From contig BDSL01000024.1 of NCBI GenBank assembly GCA_003116995.1, forward strand, positions 372,001 to 436,000: a DNA stretch of 64,000 nt. Direction: 5' to 3'. The notes beneath the pieces were generated by a model. That model worked only from the letters and a program-made list of their open reading frames with translations, was not told the origin of the DNA and ran no database searches. This DNA comes from Yamagishiella unicocca (Eukaryota > Chlorophyta > Chlorophyceae > Chlamydomonadales > Volvocaceae). The translations under genes were made by a program, and so were the position numbers. Shown one piece after another: positions 1-11,757 of this stretch (the first letter of the stretch is position 1; every line of letters starts with the position of its first letter).

Positions 1-233
1 TACAGTATTTCCCCTTCCCGTGTTTTCCCGTGTTTTCCCGTGACGTGTCGTGTGGTGTCGTGGCGTGGTGTGGTGTGTGGGCACCTCTCTAGCGCCCACC
101 TCCGGTCACCCTCCCCACCCAACCAAAGCCAGAACGTCCCGACCGCCCCCGCGACCCACTCCCCGCACCGTGCCGCTGTTGCTTCCGCGCCACGCCCCAC
201 CCTTGCTTCTTGCCGCCTGCCCGGCACCCCCAG
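1..233. other. Upstream intronic sequence of the GT90 gene
   Basis: No coding segment is recognised here. The first 70 bases contain short degenerate repeats of the type CCCGTGTTTT and GTGTCGTG. The last 60 bases are pyrimidine-rich and end in CCCCCAG directly before the first recognisable GT90 exon at 234, so this stretch is read as intron. The 5' part of the gene must lie before the window. Confidence 0.5.
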
Positions 234-2165
234 GACTTCCCCATCGTGGACACCTACCTAAAGCTCCGGCTGCCGTCCTTCCAAATGTGCGTCAGCCCCG
301 AAACCGCGGACGTGCCCGTGCCAGGTGCGTCGGCTCCGAAACCGCGGACGTGCCCGTGCCAGGTGCGTCGGCTCCGAAACCGCGGACGTGCCCGTGCCGG
401 GTGCGTCGGCTCCGAAACCGCGGACGTTCGCTCCAGCTCCGAAACCGCGGACGTGCCCGTGCCAGGTGCGCCAGCTCCGATACCGCGGACGTTCGCTCCA
501 GCTCCGAAACCGCGGGCATGCCAGTGCCAGGCGCGTCAGCCCCGAAACCGCGGACGTGCTCGTGCCAGGCGCGCCAGTTCCGAAACCGCGGGCGCGCCGG
601 GAGGTTGCACAAGCGAGTAGCTGGCGCGCAGCCGGTCCCGACCGAGTAGTGTGTCCCCGCGCACCACCATTCCCACCCGCGTGGAGGGTTTGCGGCGGGG
701 TGCCTGGCGCCCTTGGTTTCGGGGCCCCGCGGCAGCCGTACGACGCATCCCATCCCATTCGTTCTTTTCGCGTGAATCTCGTCGCCGCACGCTGCGCTGT
801 GCCTTCGGACCTGATGTTGCTTCAATCCGTTGGAGCATGTTGTAGGTCAGATTCGATGTCTCTATCGTATAGTGGTTAGTACATCACGTTGTGGCCGTGA
901 AGACCCCGGCTCGATTCCGGGTAGGGACACGTTTTTATCCAATCCTTATCGTGCGGACGCGCGGTGTGAATTGGGTTCCCGTGCCCTTCTCCACCTCATG
1001 TCACCGGACCTCACGCATCGCCGGCAGACTTCACTTGGGAGCTATACAGCCAGGCCCAATACTCCAACAACAGCTGGTGGGAGGTGCGACGGCTGCTGCT
1101 GCTCAAGTCTGACATGCTCCCGTGGAGGCTGCGGGAGCGCGACCTCTTCATGCGAGGCGACGCGGGGGTGGGCTATCGGAAGGTCCTCATGCCCATCATG
1201 CACGAAGTACAGGTGGGCAGTCTCGCGCGGGCAGCAAATAAACACATGTGTGCTTCGGAGGGAGGGGGAGAACGAAGAGGGAGGCAGGTGAGCGACGTCG
1301 GAGTGGTGGAGCCGATGGCAATGGGGTGGCATGTACCGGTCTTTTTTTAAATGTTTGGTTGACCCCGGCTAGGATTGCAGTGGTTGGAGTCGTTGGGGGT
1401 TAGGCTGGCTGGTCGGGCGGGTCTGTCGTATTTGGGGGGGGGGAGCGGGGGCGTGGTTTCCACCAGGAGAAAGTTAGGGTGTGCCGGTGAGCGATGGGCA
1501 TCGATTGCCGGCCCCTGTAAAGGCACCATAACGGCCCTTGCCATGGACACGCCCACCAACTGTCAACCGCCTCCGCTCGCTAACCACCTCCGTCCAGGTC
1601 AACAGGTCGGACATGGCGCTGTTCGGTATGAAGGTCAACATCCGCAGCACCGGTTACTACGTGACGGATATGAAGTGAGTGCTGCTGTTGGGTCGGCGTG
1701 CGCGTTGCTGGAGTACGTAAGAATGCTACGTACTAGCTACTGCGTGAATTGGTCCCATCTGGGCCAACCTAACGTGCCGGCCATCACACCGATATGGTAC
1801 CGACCCGCCGCATGGGGCTGCCGTACATCATTCCGCTGCTTCGCTCCCCTATTGCCCTGGTTCCTGCCTCCGCGTCGCCATGTGTCGGCTGACCATCCTC
1901 GCCCCTTTCTGCTCTCCTCCTCACCCACTGTAACAGTTACGACTTTCATTTTTAGGCTTAGAAACCTCCACTCTCGTACGGCACCGCGTACTTGTCATCG
2001 TACACCACCGCCACTACCACCACCACCCACCAGGCACTTCACCTGGCTGGACAACTGGTGTCATCATCGCTACCTAGTCCACACGTCCGGCCTCACGTAT
2101 AGCGCCAGCCTCAAGTACAAGCTGGCTTGCGGCGCAGTCGTCGTGAACTTCGCGGGCGGGTGAGC

Positions 2166-2202
<37 letters not shown>

Positions 2203-3912
2203 AAATATGCTGAGCTGAGCCGCGAAGGAGACTTAGCGCGAGGAGACCAAGGAATCCGGAGGCAGTGCGGGGCGCCAATAGTTACCGAAGGAAGCCCAGA
2301 AGTGGGTCCACGAGAAGCCATAATTCCAATTATGTAGACGGCGTCCGCGCAGCGCTCCGATAGCCAGAAGGACGGTGGCGGGCAGCCGAGCGCCAGCGGC
2401 CCTAACGACCGACGCCGCGCTGCTGCGGCGTAGGCGTGGCGCGAAGCTCCTACAACTACCGAGCCTATGTACCTATGTACCTATCCTAGTGCGCAAGGCA
2501 GGGGTATAGGTAACAACTTCGCGTGCAATGCCAGTAACAGACAGAGTGTCCGACACAGGAATCCCAGCCCATGCCAAATGCGAGGAAACTGACCTGGGAA
2601 AGAGAGGAAGGAAGGAGAGGAAGAAGGACCAGGCGAAGCAGCAGAACGTTAGCGTTAAGTTGAAGGGCGAAGGAGACATGCGGGGCGGATGGACAGGCAG
2701 GGACACACGTGAACGCGCCGCGTCTATGGAAGAGTTGTCAGTAAGGCGTTGTGAGTAAAAGAAGTGAGGAAAAACGCGGAAATGTGGGACAAGTGCGCGA
2801 GCATGCAATGCAGCGAGCAGTACAGCGACCGGGCAGGCACACAAGCAGGCGTGCAAGTGCGCAGTGGCACGGAGTGGAGGGATGTGCGCAGTGGGGATGC
2901 GATGGGGCCGGCGGGCGGGCTCCCATAGAGCGCCCCACCACGCCGGGTGTCCCAAGCGGGTCTGCGCATAGATCCCACCAGGGGAGAAGGGGGCGCGTGC
3001 ACGTGCTGTTGTGTGTTTTATAAATGCTGAGCTGTGTGTGTGTGTGTGGGCGGGCACTGGCACGGGGGTGGACGGTGAAGGGCCCTGTAGTAGTAGTCGG
3101 AGTCGTAGTAGGAGTTATCGTAGCAGCTCCGCGGCCCGCTCGGCGAATCCGGTGTGCTCCGGAAGTAACCTGTGGGCCATGCGAGTGCACCTAGCACGCG
3201 CCTACGCTAAGCCCGCCTGTGTGTGTGTGTGTGTGTTGGGCGGTAAAACCATACCCACGGCAACTCATGAGTCGGGGCGCCCCTGTGCGTGCCTCCTTGT
3301 CCGCATTCTCCCGCGCGCCAGAGCACGGCGTGTGTGCACACACCTTCATGCCAACCGGACAACGCTAACCATGAAATCCCTATTTCCCAAAACCCTAAAT
3401 CCCCTACACCCCAAACTCTCTCATCTGGGTTGGTTGAAGTGCACTACATCGTCACTCATCCATCTAACCCTCATACCCATCACCAGCCACTCACGACGCC
3501 GCTGCAAACTTGGCACAACCTCAATCTCTGCACCCTAAAACCTCCTGCCCCGCCATCCCCATAAATTCCCCCCCCTTCACCTCACCTCCTACCTCCCCCT
3601 CCGGCGGACAGCTTCCGCGAGTTTTACTACCCCGCCCTGAAGCCGGGCGTGCACGTGTTGGAGTTTCCGGAGGCCGATCGCGAGCAGCTGCTGACTGAGG
3701 TCGCCCCCCGACTGAAGAAGGAGCTGGCCGAGATGGAGGCGGCGCACGAGGACACGCCCCCGCCCATGGCGCTGGCGGCCCGCGACTTCGTCACGATGCA
3801 GCTCACGGACGCGTCACTGAGCTGCTACTGGTACAAGACGCTCATTGCCTATTCAAAGCTCTACTTTGCGGCATCTGCGGCGGAGGTGCCGGAGGAGGTG
3901 CAGGTGGCGTGA
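234..3912 (+). CDS. GT90/CAP10-domain glycosyltransferase, 3' part (5' end outside window)
   Basis: The exons are 234-324, 1028-1212, 1598-1674, 2034-2159 and 3612-3912. All have GT-AG borders and matching phases, giving 259 residues to a TGA. Family signatures appear in order. ADVPVPD-FTW spans the first junction. PWRLRERDLFMRG follows in exon 2. CHHRYLVHTSGLTYSASLKY and LACGAVV are in exon 4. EFYYPALKPGVHVLEF and CYWYKTLIAYSKL are in exon 5. These match the CAP10/GT90 domain (KYLvhteGltYSaSLKYkLaCGSvvl, then EffYPaLKPgvH). Members are usually ER/Golgi enzymes transferring xylose or glucose to proteins or glycans; the acceptor here is unknown. The N-terminal part, with any signal anchor, lies upstream of the window. 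Intron 1 holds a minisatellite and a tRNA gene, and intron 4 a dispersed repeat. Family call is firm, substrate unknown. Confidence 0.88.
296..600 (+). repeat. 38-bp (and 27-bp) minisatellite overlapping an exon end
   Basis: The motif GAAACCGCGG recurs at 300, 338, 376, 414, 441, 479 (as GATACCGCGG), 506, 544 and 582. The spacing is 38 bp, or 27 bp in two deleted units. The first unit is the coding end of GT90 exon 1 plus its donor, CCAG|GTGCGT at 321-330. Several later units repeat the same donor-like string. See findings. Confidence 0.93.
858..929 (+). tRNA. tRNA-His (GUG)
   Basis: The 7-bp acceptor stem GTCTCTA/TAGGGAC (858-864 with 922-928) is complete, allowing one G-T pair, with discriminator A at 929. 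The anticodon stem is TCACG/CGTGA around the loop TTGTGGC, so the anticodon is GTG at 891-893. A B-box-like GGCTCGATTCC follows. A run of five T at 932-936 fits a Pol III terminator. The extra 5' G of tRNA-His is not encoded, as is normal in eukaryotes. It lies in intron 1 of the GT90 gene, on the same strand. Confidence 0.93.
2168..2200 (+). repeat. (GT)n microsatellite
   Basis: About 16 GT units begin a few bases after the exon 4 donor of the GT90 gene and run directly into the dispersed repeat that starts at 2201. Confidence 0.9.
2201..2883 (+). mobile_element. Dispersed ~680-bp repeat, copy 1 (inverted relative to copy 2)
   Basis: This block runs from a TTTTAAATATGCTGAGCTGA end to a GGCACGGAGTGGAGGGA end. 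It recurs in reverse complement at 14157-14832, about 90% identical by eye. No protein domain, terminal inverted repeat or clear target duplication is seen. A short end-like motif, TTTTATAAATGCTGAGCTG, occurs again at about 3015 and 29385, each next to GT repeats. It is probably a non-autonomous element, inserted in GT90 intron 4. Confidence 0.7.
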
Positions 3913-4353
3913 GGGGCCGCGGGTGTGCGACTGTGTGCGCTAGTTTGCCACTGGGCAGCAATGCCCCACGAAACATTGACAGCCAGGAGCGTGCTAGTTT
4001 ACCGCTAACTTAGCGGAACTTCGCGAAAAATTAACTGGTTTTTCCCTACCAGTTGTTGACATTGTTAGCGTTCATAGAAATGCCATATCATCAGTTTGAG
4101 TTAGTTAGTTAGTTATCTGCCATTTTGGGCCTGGTAGGTTGCTCATTGAGCCGCAGGTGGTTTTTCGGTTGGAGGCGGCTTTCTCCCAGGCCTTGGCCGA
4201 AGCCAGCATGGGACTCGATGTGATCATGCAGAGAATCCTGAAGCAGTCAGTGAAGTACTTGAGGTTCGTAGAGGACGTGGCAGTAACGACAGCGCGGGTT
4301 AAACCAGGCACGCTCCCAGCCCCGTGCCGGGGTTTGGCCAGCTACATGTCACA

Positions 4354-4368
4354 TGTAAACTGATGTAA
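4354..4368 (+). promoter_or_regulatory. Candidate polyadenylation signals (TGTAA x2)
   Basis: TGTAA occurs at 4354-4358 and 4364-4368, about 440 nt after the GT90 stop. TGTAA is the usual polyadenylation signal in volvocine nuclear genes. Whether the transcript reaches this point is inferred. Confidence 0.4.
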
Positions 4369-4372
4369 ACAT

Positions 4373-6725
4373 CTAGCCACCGACAGGGCTCCCACCGGTC
4401 CCTAAGTCTTCAGCTGCTCCGGGTGTCTCGGTGCCCAACACCGTTAACCTCCACCCAGCAGCTGCCGGTAAGGCCCTCCAAGGCCCTCCCAGATGATGGC
4501 TGACTAACGCGTGACGGCGCCAGGGAGGTGCCAGTTGCCACCATGGCCCAGCTGTCATGACGCAATACGTAATGCGGTGTGCCCAATGGTTCTATCTCTC
4601 GGTCTGGAACCCACTGTAACCGTTACAACAACGTAATTGACACACCGCTGGCACGACGCCTAGCAACGGCGGCTCGACACAACTCGGGAGGCAGTACGAC
4701 AGGGTAGTCATGTACGACAGCCACGATCGATGCCAGCATCCGAATCCGGTTCCCACCTTCTCGAGCAATTACCTTTTCAGCGCGATCAGGTGGCCGCTAG
4801 TCATGTCCACGTTGAGTACGGTGGAGCGCCAGGCCGGTACTATGTCAAGACTTGACTGATGTCCCTGCATTCCAGACAGCGCGTTGCGTTGGTTGGGATC
4901 TTGGGGAAGCTGCAGCGAAGCCAAGTCATCCGGATGTAGGTGAGACGATGCCTCCGACGCCACCGGCGCATCTCTGGAACCACAGTGCATTGCAGCGATG
5001 TTAACGACAGCGCGGTTGGCCAGGGTACCATTTTGGGATAGGGTCACATTGTGGGGCAGGGCGCTGGAAGGATTGGAGCGGGTGTGAATGTGTACGGCGT
5101 GACTGCTGTCGTCGTTACCCCCGTCGAAAGCAGGTCCACAACGACGACGGCTCGATCCAAGCAAAGATGGGCCCACTAAAGCTACACATTGATTGATTTA
5201 TTGTGCGGAAAAATTGTGGAAGTATATCGTCATGCGGCGAGCCTGCGACCCTGGCGCACGGGCCGAGGTCGATGCCGATGGGGGCGGAAAATGCGGTGGG
5301 GTCCCCAAAAACCTATCGAACCTACAAAGATTAACACCGCGTATCCATTGGACGGCAATGTCGACGTCGAAAAAGACGCATCGAAACTTTGCAGGACTCT
5401 GCACGGCAACACGTTCCCAAGCACATACAGGCACATACAAGGATGCAACACGTCCATCGCACAAAACAAGTTTAACACGCTGCAGGTTGTCACTGGTTGC
5501 CTCATCGCGAATCGTGTATGTGAGGTCCCGACGATCCCCGGCGTTCAAGACGTACTCGCACAGTCCACGCTGATGGACAACGCGGGTGGATTACATTTGC
5601 TAAAGCCAACAATAAGAGTTTACATCTTATTACTGAGAATTTACATTGTTACTCAACCTATTCAACCTGTCGTCATCGTCTGCGTCGTAGTATTGAGCGT
5701 TCGCGCCGCACCTTTTCATTTTGTTGTAACCTGTAAGACAAATGTTGCATATATGCACTGTACGCACGCGCTTAGCACAGCCATTTTGTTTCTTCATCAT
5801 CTAGAGGAGCAAAGAAACAATTTAGGTCATCGCCGGTCGTCAAATTTCAACCAACTCGCTGTCTCCACAGCAGTCGCGTGCAGTTCGAGGGAAACGTGCC
5901 TGCGCTTCATACGGTTTACTTATCCTGCACGTTCGTCCAGTGCCTTGCTTGCACAGTGCATCGTATAGCTACTGCTTGGAGGCGAATATACGGGTCAATA
6001 CTTGCGTACAAACGGCGGAATATCCTTTACATTTGCAATGAAGTGCTCTTGTATCCCAGGAAATCATCTGGCAATACTGTGAGCCCCAAGTTTAGACGAG
6101 CCGAAGAAAACCTACCTGCCTTCCGTACGAGACTGTGGCGCTGTACCCAGGGTGATTAATACTTCTATTATTCTTCATATTATGCGTAGAAACGCTATGC
6201 TTTGGTGCATCGGAGGAATCAACCGCAAGGCCTATCCCCCACGTAGGCTTTGGCTGAAACTCAACGAGCATTGCATTTTGTTTCATCCCAAAAGCCTATG
6301 AATGACTCTGTGTAGGTTATGAATAAAGTAGGCGCCGCGTATTGGTCTTCGTCAATCAAAGTCTTAAACATTTCCCCGCAGTACACGCCACTTTTCTGCA
6401 TTCCAGATGTTGAACATCAGTCGCAAATACGGATACAGCATTCAGCGATGCCAATTTGATGTCCTCTATGCGTATGGCGTCCACGTACGGAGACGTACGC
6501 GATGCCGTTATGATGTCTTATTAACTATTCCGCACTTGGGTCGGACGGCCAGCAGGAGTACTGGTACACCTGCTAACCTGTTCATGGCCGTATGCATGTT
6601 ATGTCCGTTGCAGGGTGCCAGGTCCAAAAGCCTCGTTATTATTCTGCTCTACAGCCCTTAATACGCCTTTTCGAGTAAAGGACATATTCCAATATACAAA
6701 GTTACTGAGCTTCAGTGCGTGGAAA
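4373..6725. other. Lower-GC spacer between GT90 and SBP genes
   Basis: No recognisable gene. Two open frames on the minus strand (4769-5176 and 5198-5548) and one on the plus strand (5189-5968) are long for this base composition. They match no family known to me and show no convincing splice partners. The 5' untranslated leader and promoter of the SBP gene should lie in the last few hundred bases before 6726. Confidence 0.35.
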
Positions 6726-8287
6726 ATGAGCGGAAGCAGCGGGTCTCAACCAGCGTCGCACGGTTGGGACGCAAGCGGTACGCTATGGAATCCTCTCACC
6801 ATGGACGTCTATGCTGTGGTATCGGCAGGTAGGGCGACTTTGGGGCTTCGCGCCTGCGGAGCATCGGCGGCGAAGTTCCTCGGGTGACACCAGGCTGAGC
6901 CCTTGCCTCTGTTGTAATACAGGAGGAGCAACACGGCCACTTCGTAGCCGTGCCAGAAGCAACGGGCGAGCAGTTTGCCAGGTGCGCATCACCTACGACA
7001 TAAGCGGCTCCGCGGGAAGAGGCCAGGCTATGTGCATAACCCGAAGTGACGTTGCCTATGGGTCAAGCCAGTATTGGTCAAGCCTCTTAACGCTGTTTTG
7101 CGAAGACTTGTAGTCATCGCGCCGTTGGCACCCACGCTTTGCAGGTCCCAGGCTGCACCGAGTCGCTGGTGGATTGCAAGGTGAACTTACAAACCTTTCA
7201 TGTATAGATGCACGGTACTGCACTTCGCGCGCTTGTTCCGCGCGCCAGACGGACGCGTCGCCATTCCTCCGCGCTACTTGCTCACATCCGCGCACCTCGA
7301 CCCACATCACCCACCCTCTCCCTGGTCCCTCGCATCCCACGCTGCCGCTGCCGCCAACTCCAACAATGCACGCCCTACCTGCAGCCTTACTTCAAGCGCC
7401 ACCTGGTGTGCCAGACGCACGCGGTGTCCCCCCTGGTCCTGCTCGATGGAGTGGAGATGCGCTTCTGCCAGCAATGCGCCAAGTTCGAGCGGCTGACCGC
7501 CTTTGACTCGGGCAACAGGTGTGCCTGCAGGTGTCCGCAGCGCACGCGATAAAGCTTCCTCCCCGCCACCACCTAGCGCCAGCTAGCACCACCATCTAGC
7601 TCCACCCAGCAGCACCACCCAGCTCCAGCTAGCACCACACCACCACCTATCTCTAGCCAAGGTCATCACGCTGCCTGGCGCACAAGTACCACACCTGGAC
7701 CGCTCGCTCGCTAATGCCCACCTACCTCATACCCCTTCCCGCCTGCCGCGTCCCGCCCCAGCCCGGTTTTTCCTTGCACCCACGGGTCTTCCTCGAAAGC
7801 CCCAGCCCGCTCCTCCCCCCAACGTCCCAACCTCCCTCCCCCCCCCAAACTGGTCATTATGCCACCCACCCCCCAACCCCCAAAACCTGTCTTTCTCATG
7901 TCAACGGTTTTCACGCCACCCCCCAAAACCCGCACGCCCGCACTCCAGGAGCTGCCGCTTCCGCCTCTTTCGACGCAACATGGCCAAACAGCGAGGCGGT
8001 TTGGCTAAGGCCACCCAGCAGCCCTCCCAAACGCAGCCCGGGCAGCAGCGGCCGTCCCAGGCCAAGATGCATCTGCAAGGCAGCAAGGGACGGGGGGGCC
8101 CAAGCGGCACATCGCCACAGCGGTCGGGCGGCTCGTCTGGGGGGCGGGACACGCACTGCCTGGATGCCGAGCCCTGCTCCTCCCAGTACTGGGCGCCCAC
8201 GGGCGGGGAGGATTGGAGGAGTCAGGCCACCTCGGGAGCGTCGCCGTCCAGCAAGAGGACAAAACTCGCCCTGTCGGGGAGCCAGGA

Positions 8288-8319
<32 letters not shown>

Positions 8320-10970
8320 GCTTCGCGACGCCGTTGGTCGAGCAGCTGAAGGATGGCCTGGGGCGTGTGTCGGTGCTGCGGGTGCGTGGCATGAGGCAGA
8401 GGGGTTTGGGGGGCAGCGGGGTCTTGAGGCAGGGGGGTTTGGGGGGCAGCGAGGTCTTGAGGCAGGGGGGTTTGGGGTGGCCAGCGGGGAAACCCGTGGG
8501 TGCGACATGGGAGGGGGACACCGACACAGGACATCAGTACGGCTGCGGGTTTTAGAAGGGTTTTGGGCGCGGGTTTAAGTTTGCATGCTGGAGGACATGC
8601 TGGGATGGTAGGGTCGTGGTAGTGGTGGTGGTGGTGGTGGTGGTGGTGGTGGTGGTGGTAGGTCCCGCCTGTGACCCGGTGGTGCGGATCCGAGGCCACA
8701 GTACGGCAGGCGGGCCACTGGGCCCGGCGCTGTTTGCACCCGGCGTTATTGCGTGCAGCATATCCGGCCATTAATGGCGCGAGCGCTTGACGTTGGCCAC
8801 CTGCCTAGCTGCCTATCTGTCCATCTATCTGTTCATTTACCGATACCACCTGCCGCTGGCTTGCGCTCACTGCAGGACGAGAGCAACTCGGAGAGCCGCA
8901 CCTTGCCAAGTCAGGCAACCTCGGTATGCCCCAGAGTAGCCCGCGCGGTGCGGCAGCGGACCCCCTAGCTGGCGCCGTACACTTAGATGTAGCCGTGGGG
9001 AGTGGTTTTCAGCGCTGTGGGGCAAGCAAAGGGGCTGTGCTTTTGGAGCCGTTCCGACGGGGGGCCGAGATGGCGGTCTCCCAGATGTGTATAGAGGACA
9101 CCCCCCCGGCTAGATCTGCCTGCACCCGGGCCTTATGAAATTACCGCCGCAGCTCCTTACATCGCCCGCGGTGGGTTTCAAGGAAGACCCGTGGGGGGGT
9201 TCGAGGAAGACCCGTGGATGCCCGAGAAAACCGTTTAAAACAGACGTTTTGAGATGCATGGGGGGGGGGTCGAGGGAAACCCGTGGGATGCATGGGGGGG
9301 GGGGGGCTGCAGGACGGCGGGTCTCGTCAACTTGGCAGGCATGCGCCTGAGGTCCCACCACGTGGCGGTAAATGAACACTCACATACGCACGAAACACAA
9401 CTAGGAAAGGACGTGATGCGCGAAGTTGTCGCACCAAAGCAATCACACCTTCCTGCGTTGCCGAGGCTAGCCGCGGCCCGCGAGTGTGCCGAGCAAGGAT
9501 GTTGCTTCCCTTATTCGTCATCCCCTTATTCGTCATCCCCTTGTTCGTCATCCCCTTGTTCGTCATCCCCTTGTTCGTCATCCCCTTGTTCGTCATCCCC
9601 TTGTTCGTCATCCCCTTGTTCGTCATCCCCTTATTCGTCACCCCCTTGTTCGTCATCCCCTTATTCGGCATCCCCTTGTTCGTCATCCCCTTATTCGGCA
9701 TCCCCTTGTTCGTCATCCCCTTATTCGTCACCCCCTTATTCGTCATCCCCTAGTCGTCACCCCCTTATTCGTCATCCCCTAGTTGTCACCCCCTAGTCGT
9801 TGTGCTCGTACAACCCGCAGCCGCAGCCACTGCCCGACCGCACGCCCATTCGCCACGCCTGCTTCGTCCCACCCTGCAGGACGGAAACGATTACGTTGAA
9901 GCCGCGCTTGCCCCCTTAACGTTGGGGCTGCGACTCGATCTGCCGACCGTTGAAGCAGAACCCCCGGTAAGCGAACTGCGGGATCCCGCCCGCGCCTCCC
10001 GCCGAGCTCTTGCACAGCGACAGCCCCCCCGCTCCAAACCCATATCAGTCGGCGGCGGGGTCTCCCCGCCTTGCTGGTCTCCCCCCGCACGGTTCCCTCC
10101 CCCACGGTTATCCCCTCCATACCCTCGTCACGTTGGGCTTGGGCATCTTTGGTAGGGGTCGTCCAGCGGCCTTACGTCATCCACCTGATCAGCATGTCGC
10201 TAGTCCTCCGAAGGGCCAGCAGCCCTCACGGCCGCGGGAAGGCGATGCGATGCTCCTAAGGGTCTCGGAGCTACCAAAATGCTCAAAATGCGACGTTCCC
10301 TGCGCGTCGGCTGACAGGAGCTTGTGCTTGTGCCCGCCCTGCGCCCGTATACGGTCATCGCCGCGTGCCGTACTGGCGTCTCCGTACATCCATGCCGTAC
10401 TTCATCCCGTTGTGCCGGACGGCCGCACTCCGCCCCCAGGCGAATAAGGCGGGCGTCCAGGTCGTCACGGACTGCCGGTCTGCCTCGCTGCCGAGCGTGG
10501 CGCTGGAATCGCCGGACCGACAGCAGCACCAGCAGCAGCACCAACAGCTGCTGCTGCAGCACCAGCAGCAGCACCAACAGCAGCTGCAGCAACGTAATCA
10601 GCTGCAGCTGCAGCAGCAAGAACGGCAGCTGCAGCTGCAAGAACAGCAGCTGCAGCTGCAGCAGCAAGAACAGCAGCTGCAGCTGCAGCAGGAACCACGG
10701 CCGCCAGCGCAACCGCAACCGTCGGAGCAGCTGGCGCGGCATGATATGTCTATCGCTGGGCCGAAGTCCAGGGCGCTGAACTGCCTGGGCCGCGGCTTCG
10801 ACTTCGAAGCCGGAATGCGGCTACAACAACATCAGCAGCTGTCGGATGCCTACCGGGGTGACACAACCGCGGCTACAGTGGTCAACGGCGGCGGCGGCGG
10901 CGGCGGCGGGGCTTCTCGGCTCCGGACCGCCGCTATGATCCCGGGTCACGCGCTAGGAATGGACGGCATG

Positions 10971-11009
<39 letters not shown>

Positions 11010-11719
11010 TCCGAGCCCAGCGTGCTGCAGGCGCTCTGCAACCGCCCCGGCCTTAGTCATACGGAGCGCTCCGCGCTCGAGTCCCTCCTGGGCCTTACGC
11101 CCGGACCCGCGACTCTACCCGTCCTGGTCGACAGCGCCTCGCTTGAGGACCAGCTGCAGGACATCCTGCGTGACGTAATGCGAGACGGCGGCGGCAGCGG
11201 CGGGTGGTTTCGGGGCGCGCCGGCTGCGGCCGTCGCGGCTCGGCTCGGCGGCGGCGACGGCAGCGGTGGCGGTGGCGGCGGCGGCGGCAACCCCTCCGTC
11301 GCCGCGGCTTGCTTGTACCTGGGAATGGCACCGGGGGGCGAGCCCGGTGGCGAGTTGCTCGCTGCGGGTGGCGGCAGTTCGGTCTCTCACTGCTGCCTCG
11401 GACAGCCGCCTGACATGTTTGGCGCGGGGTATGTGGACGAGTATGCGGGGCCGGCGTTGGGGGCGCCGGCGCTGAGCGTTGGTCAGCGTGTGCTGCAGCG
11501 GGGGTGGGGCGCCTCCGAGGTGGAAGGCGGTTTGGCCAACACGCAGGGCTCAGGGGTGGTTGTGGGGGCCGGCGTGTCGGCGGCCCATCGAGCTGCGCAG
11601 TTCCTGGCGCAGCAGCAGCAGCACCAGCAGCACTACCAGCACCAGCAGCACCAGCAGAGGCACCAGCACCAGCACCAGCAGTATTTGGAGCAGAAACAGC
11701 ATCAGCAGCTGCGGCAAAT

Positions 11720-11757
<38 letters not shown>

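Noticed and set aside
9254..9796. Open frames with SSPCSSSP, NKGMT and HPLVR repeats
   Set aside because: Products of a 15-bp minisatellite read in different frames inside SBP intron 6, with no splice support.
9508..9800. Possible CRISPR-like array
   Set aside because: Direct 15-bp repeats without unique spacers, in a eukaryotic intron; this is a minisatellite.
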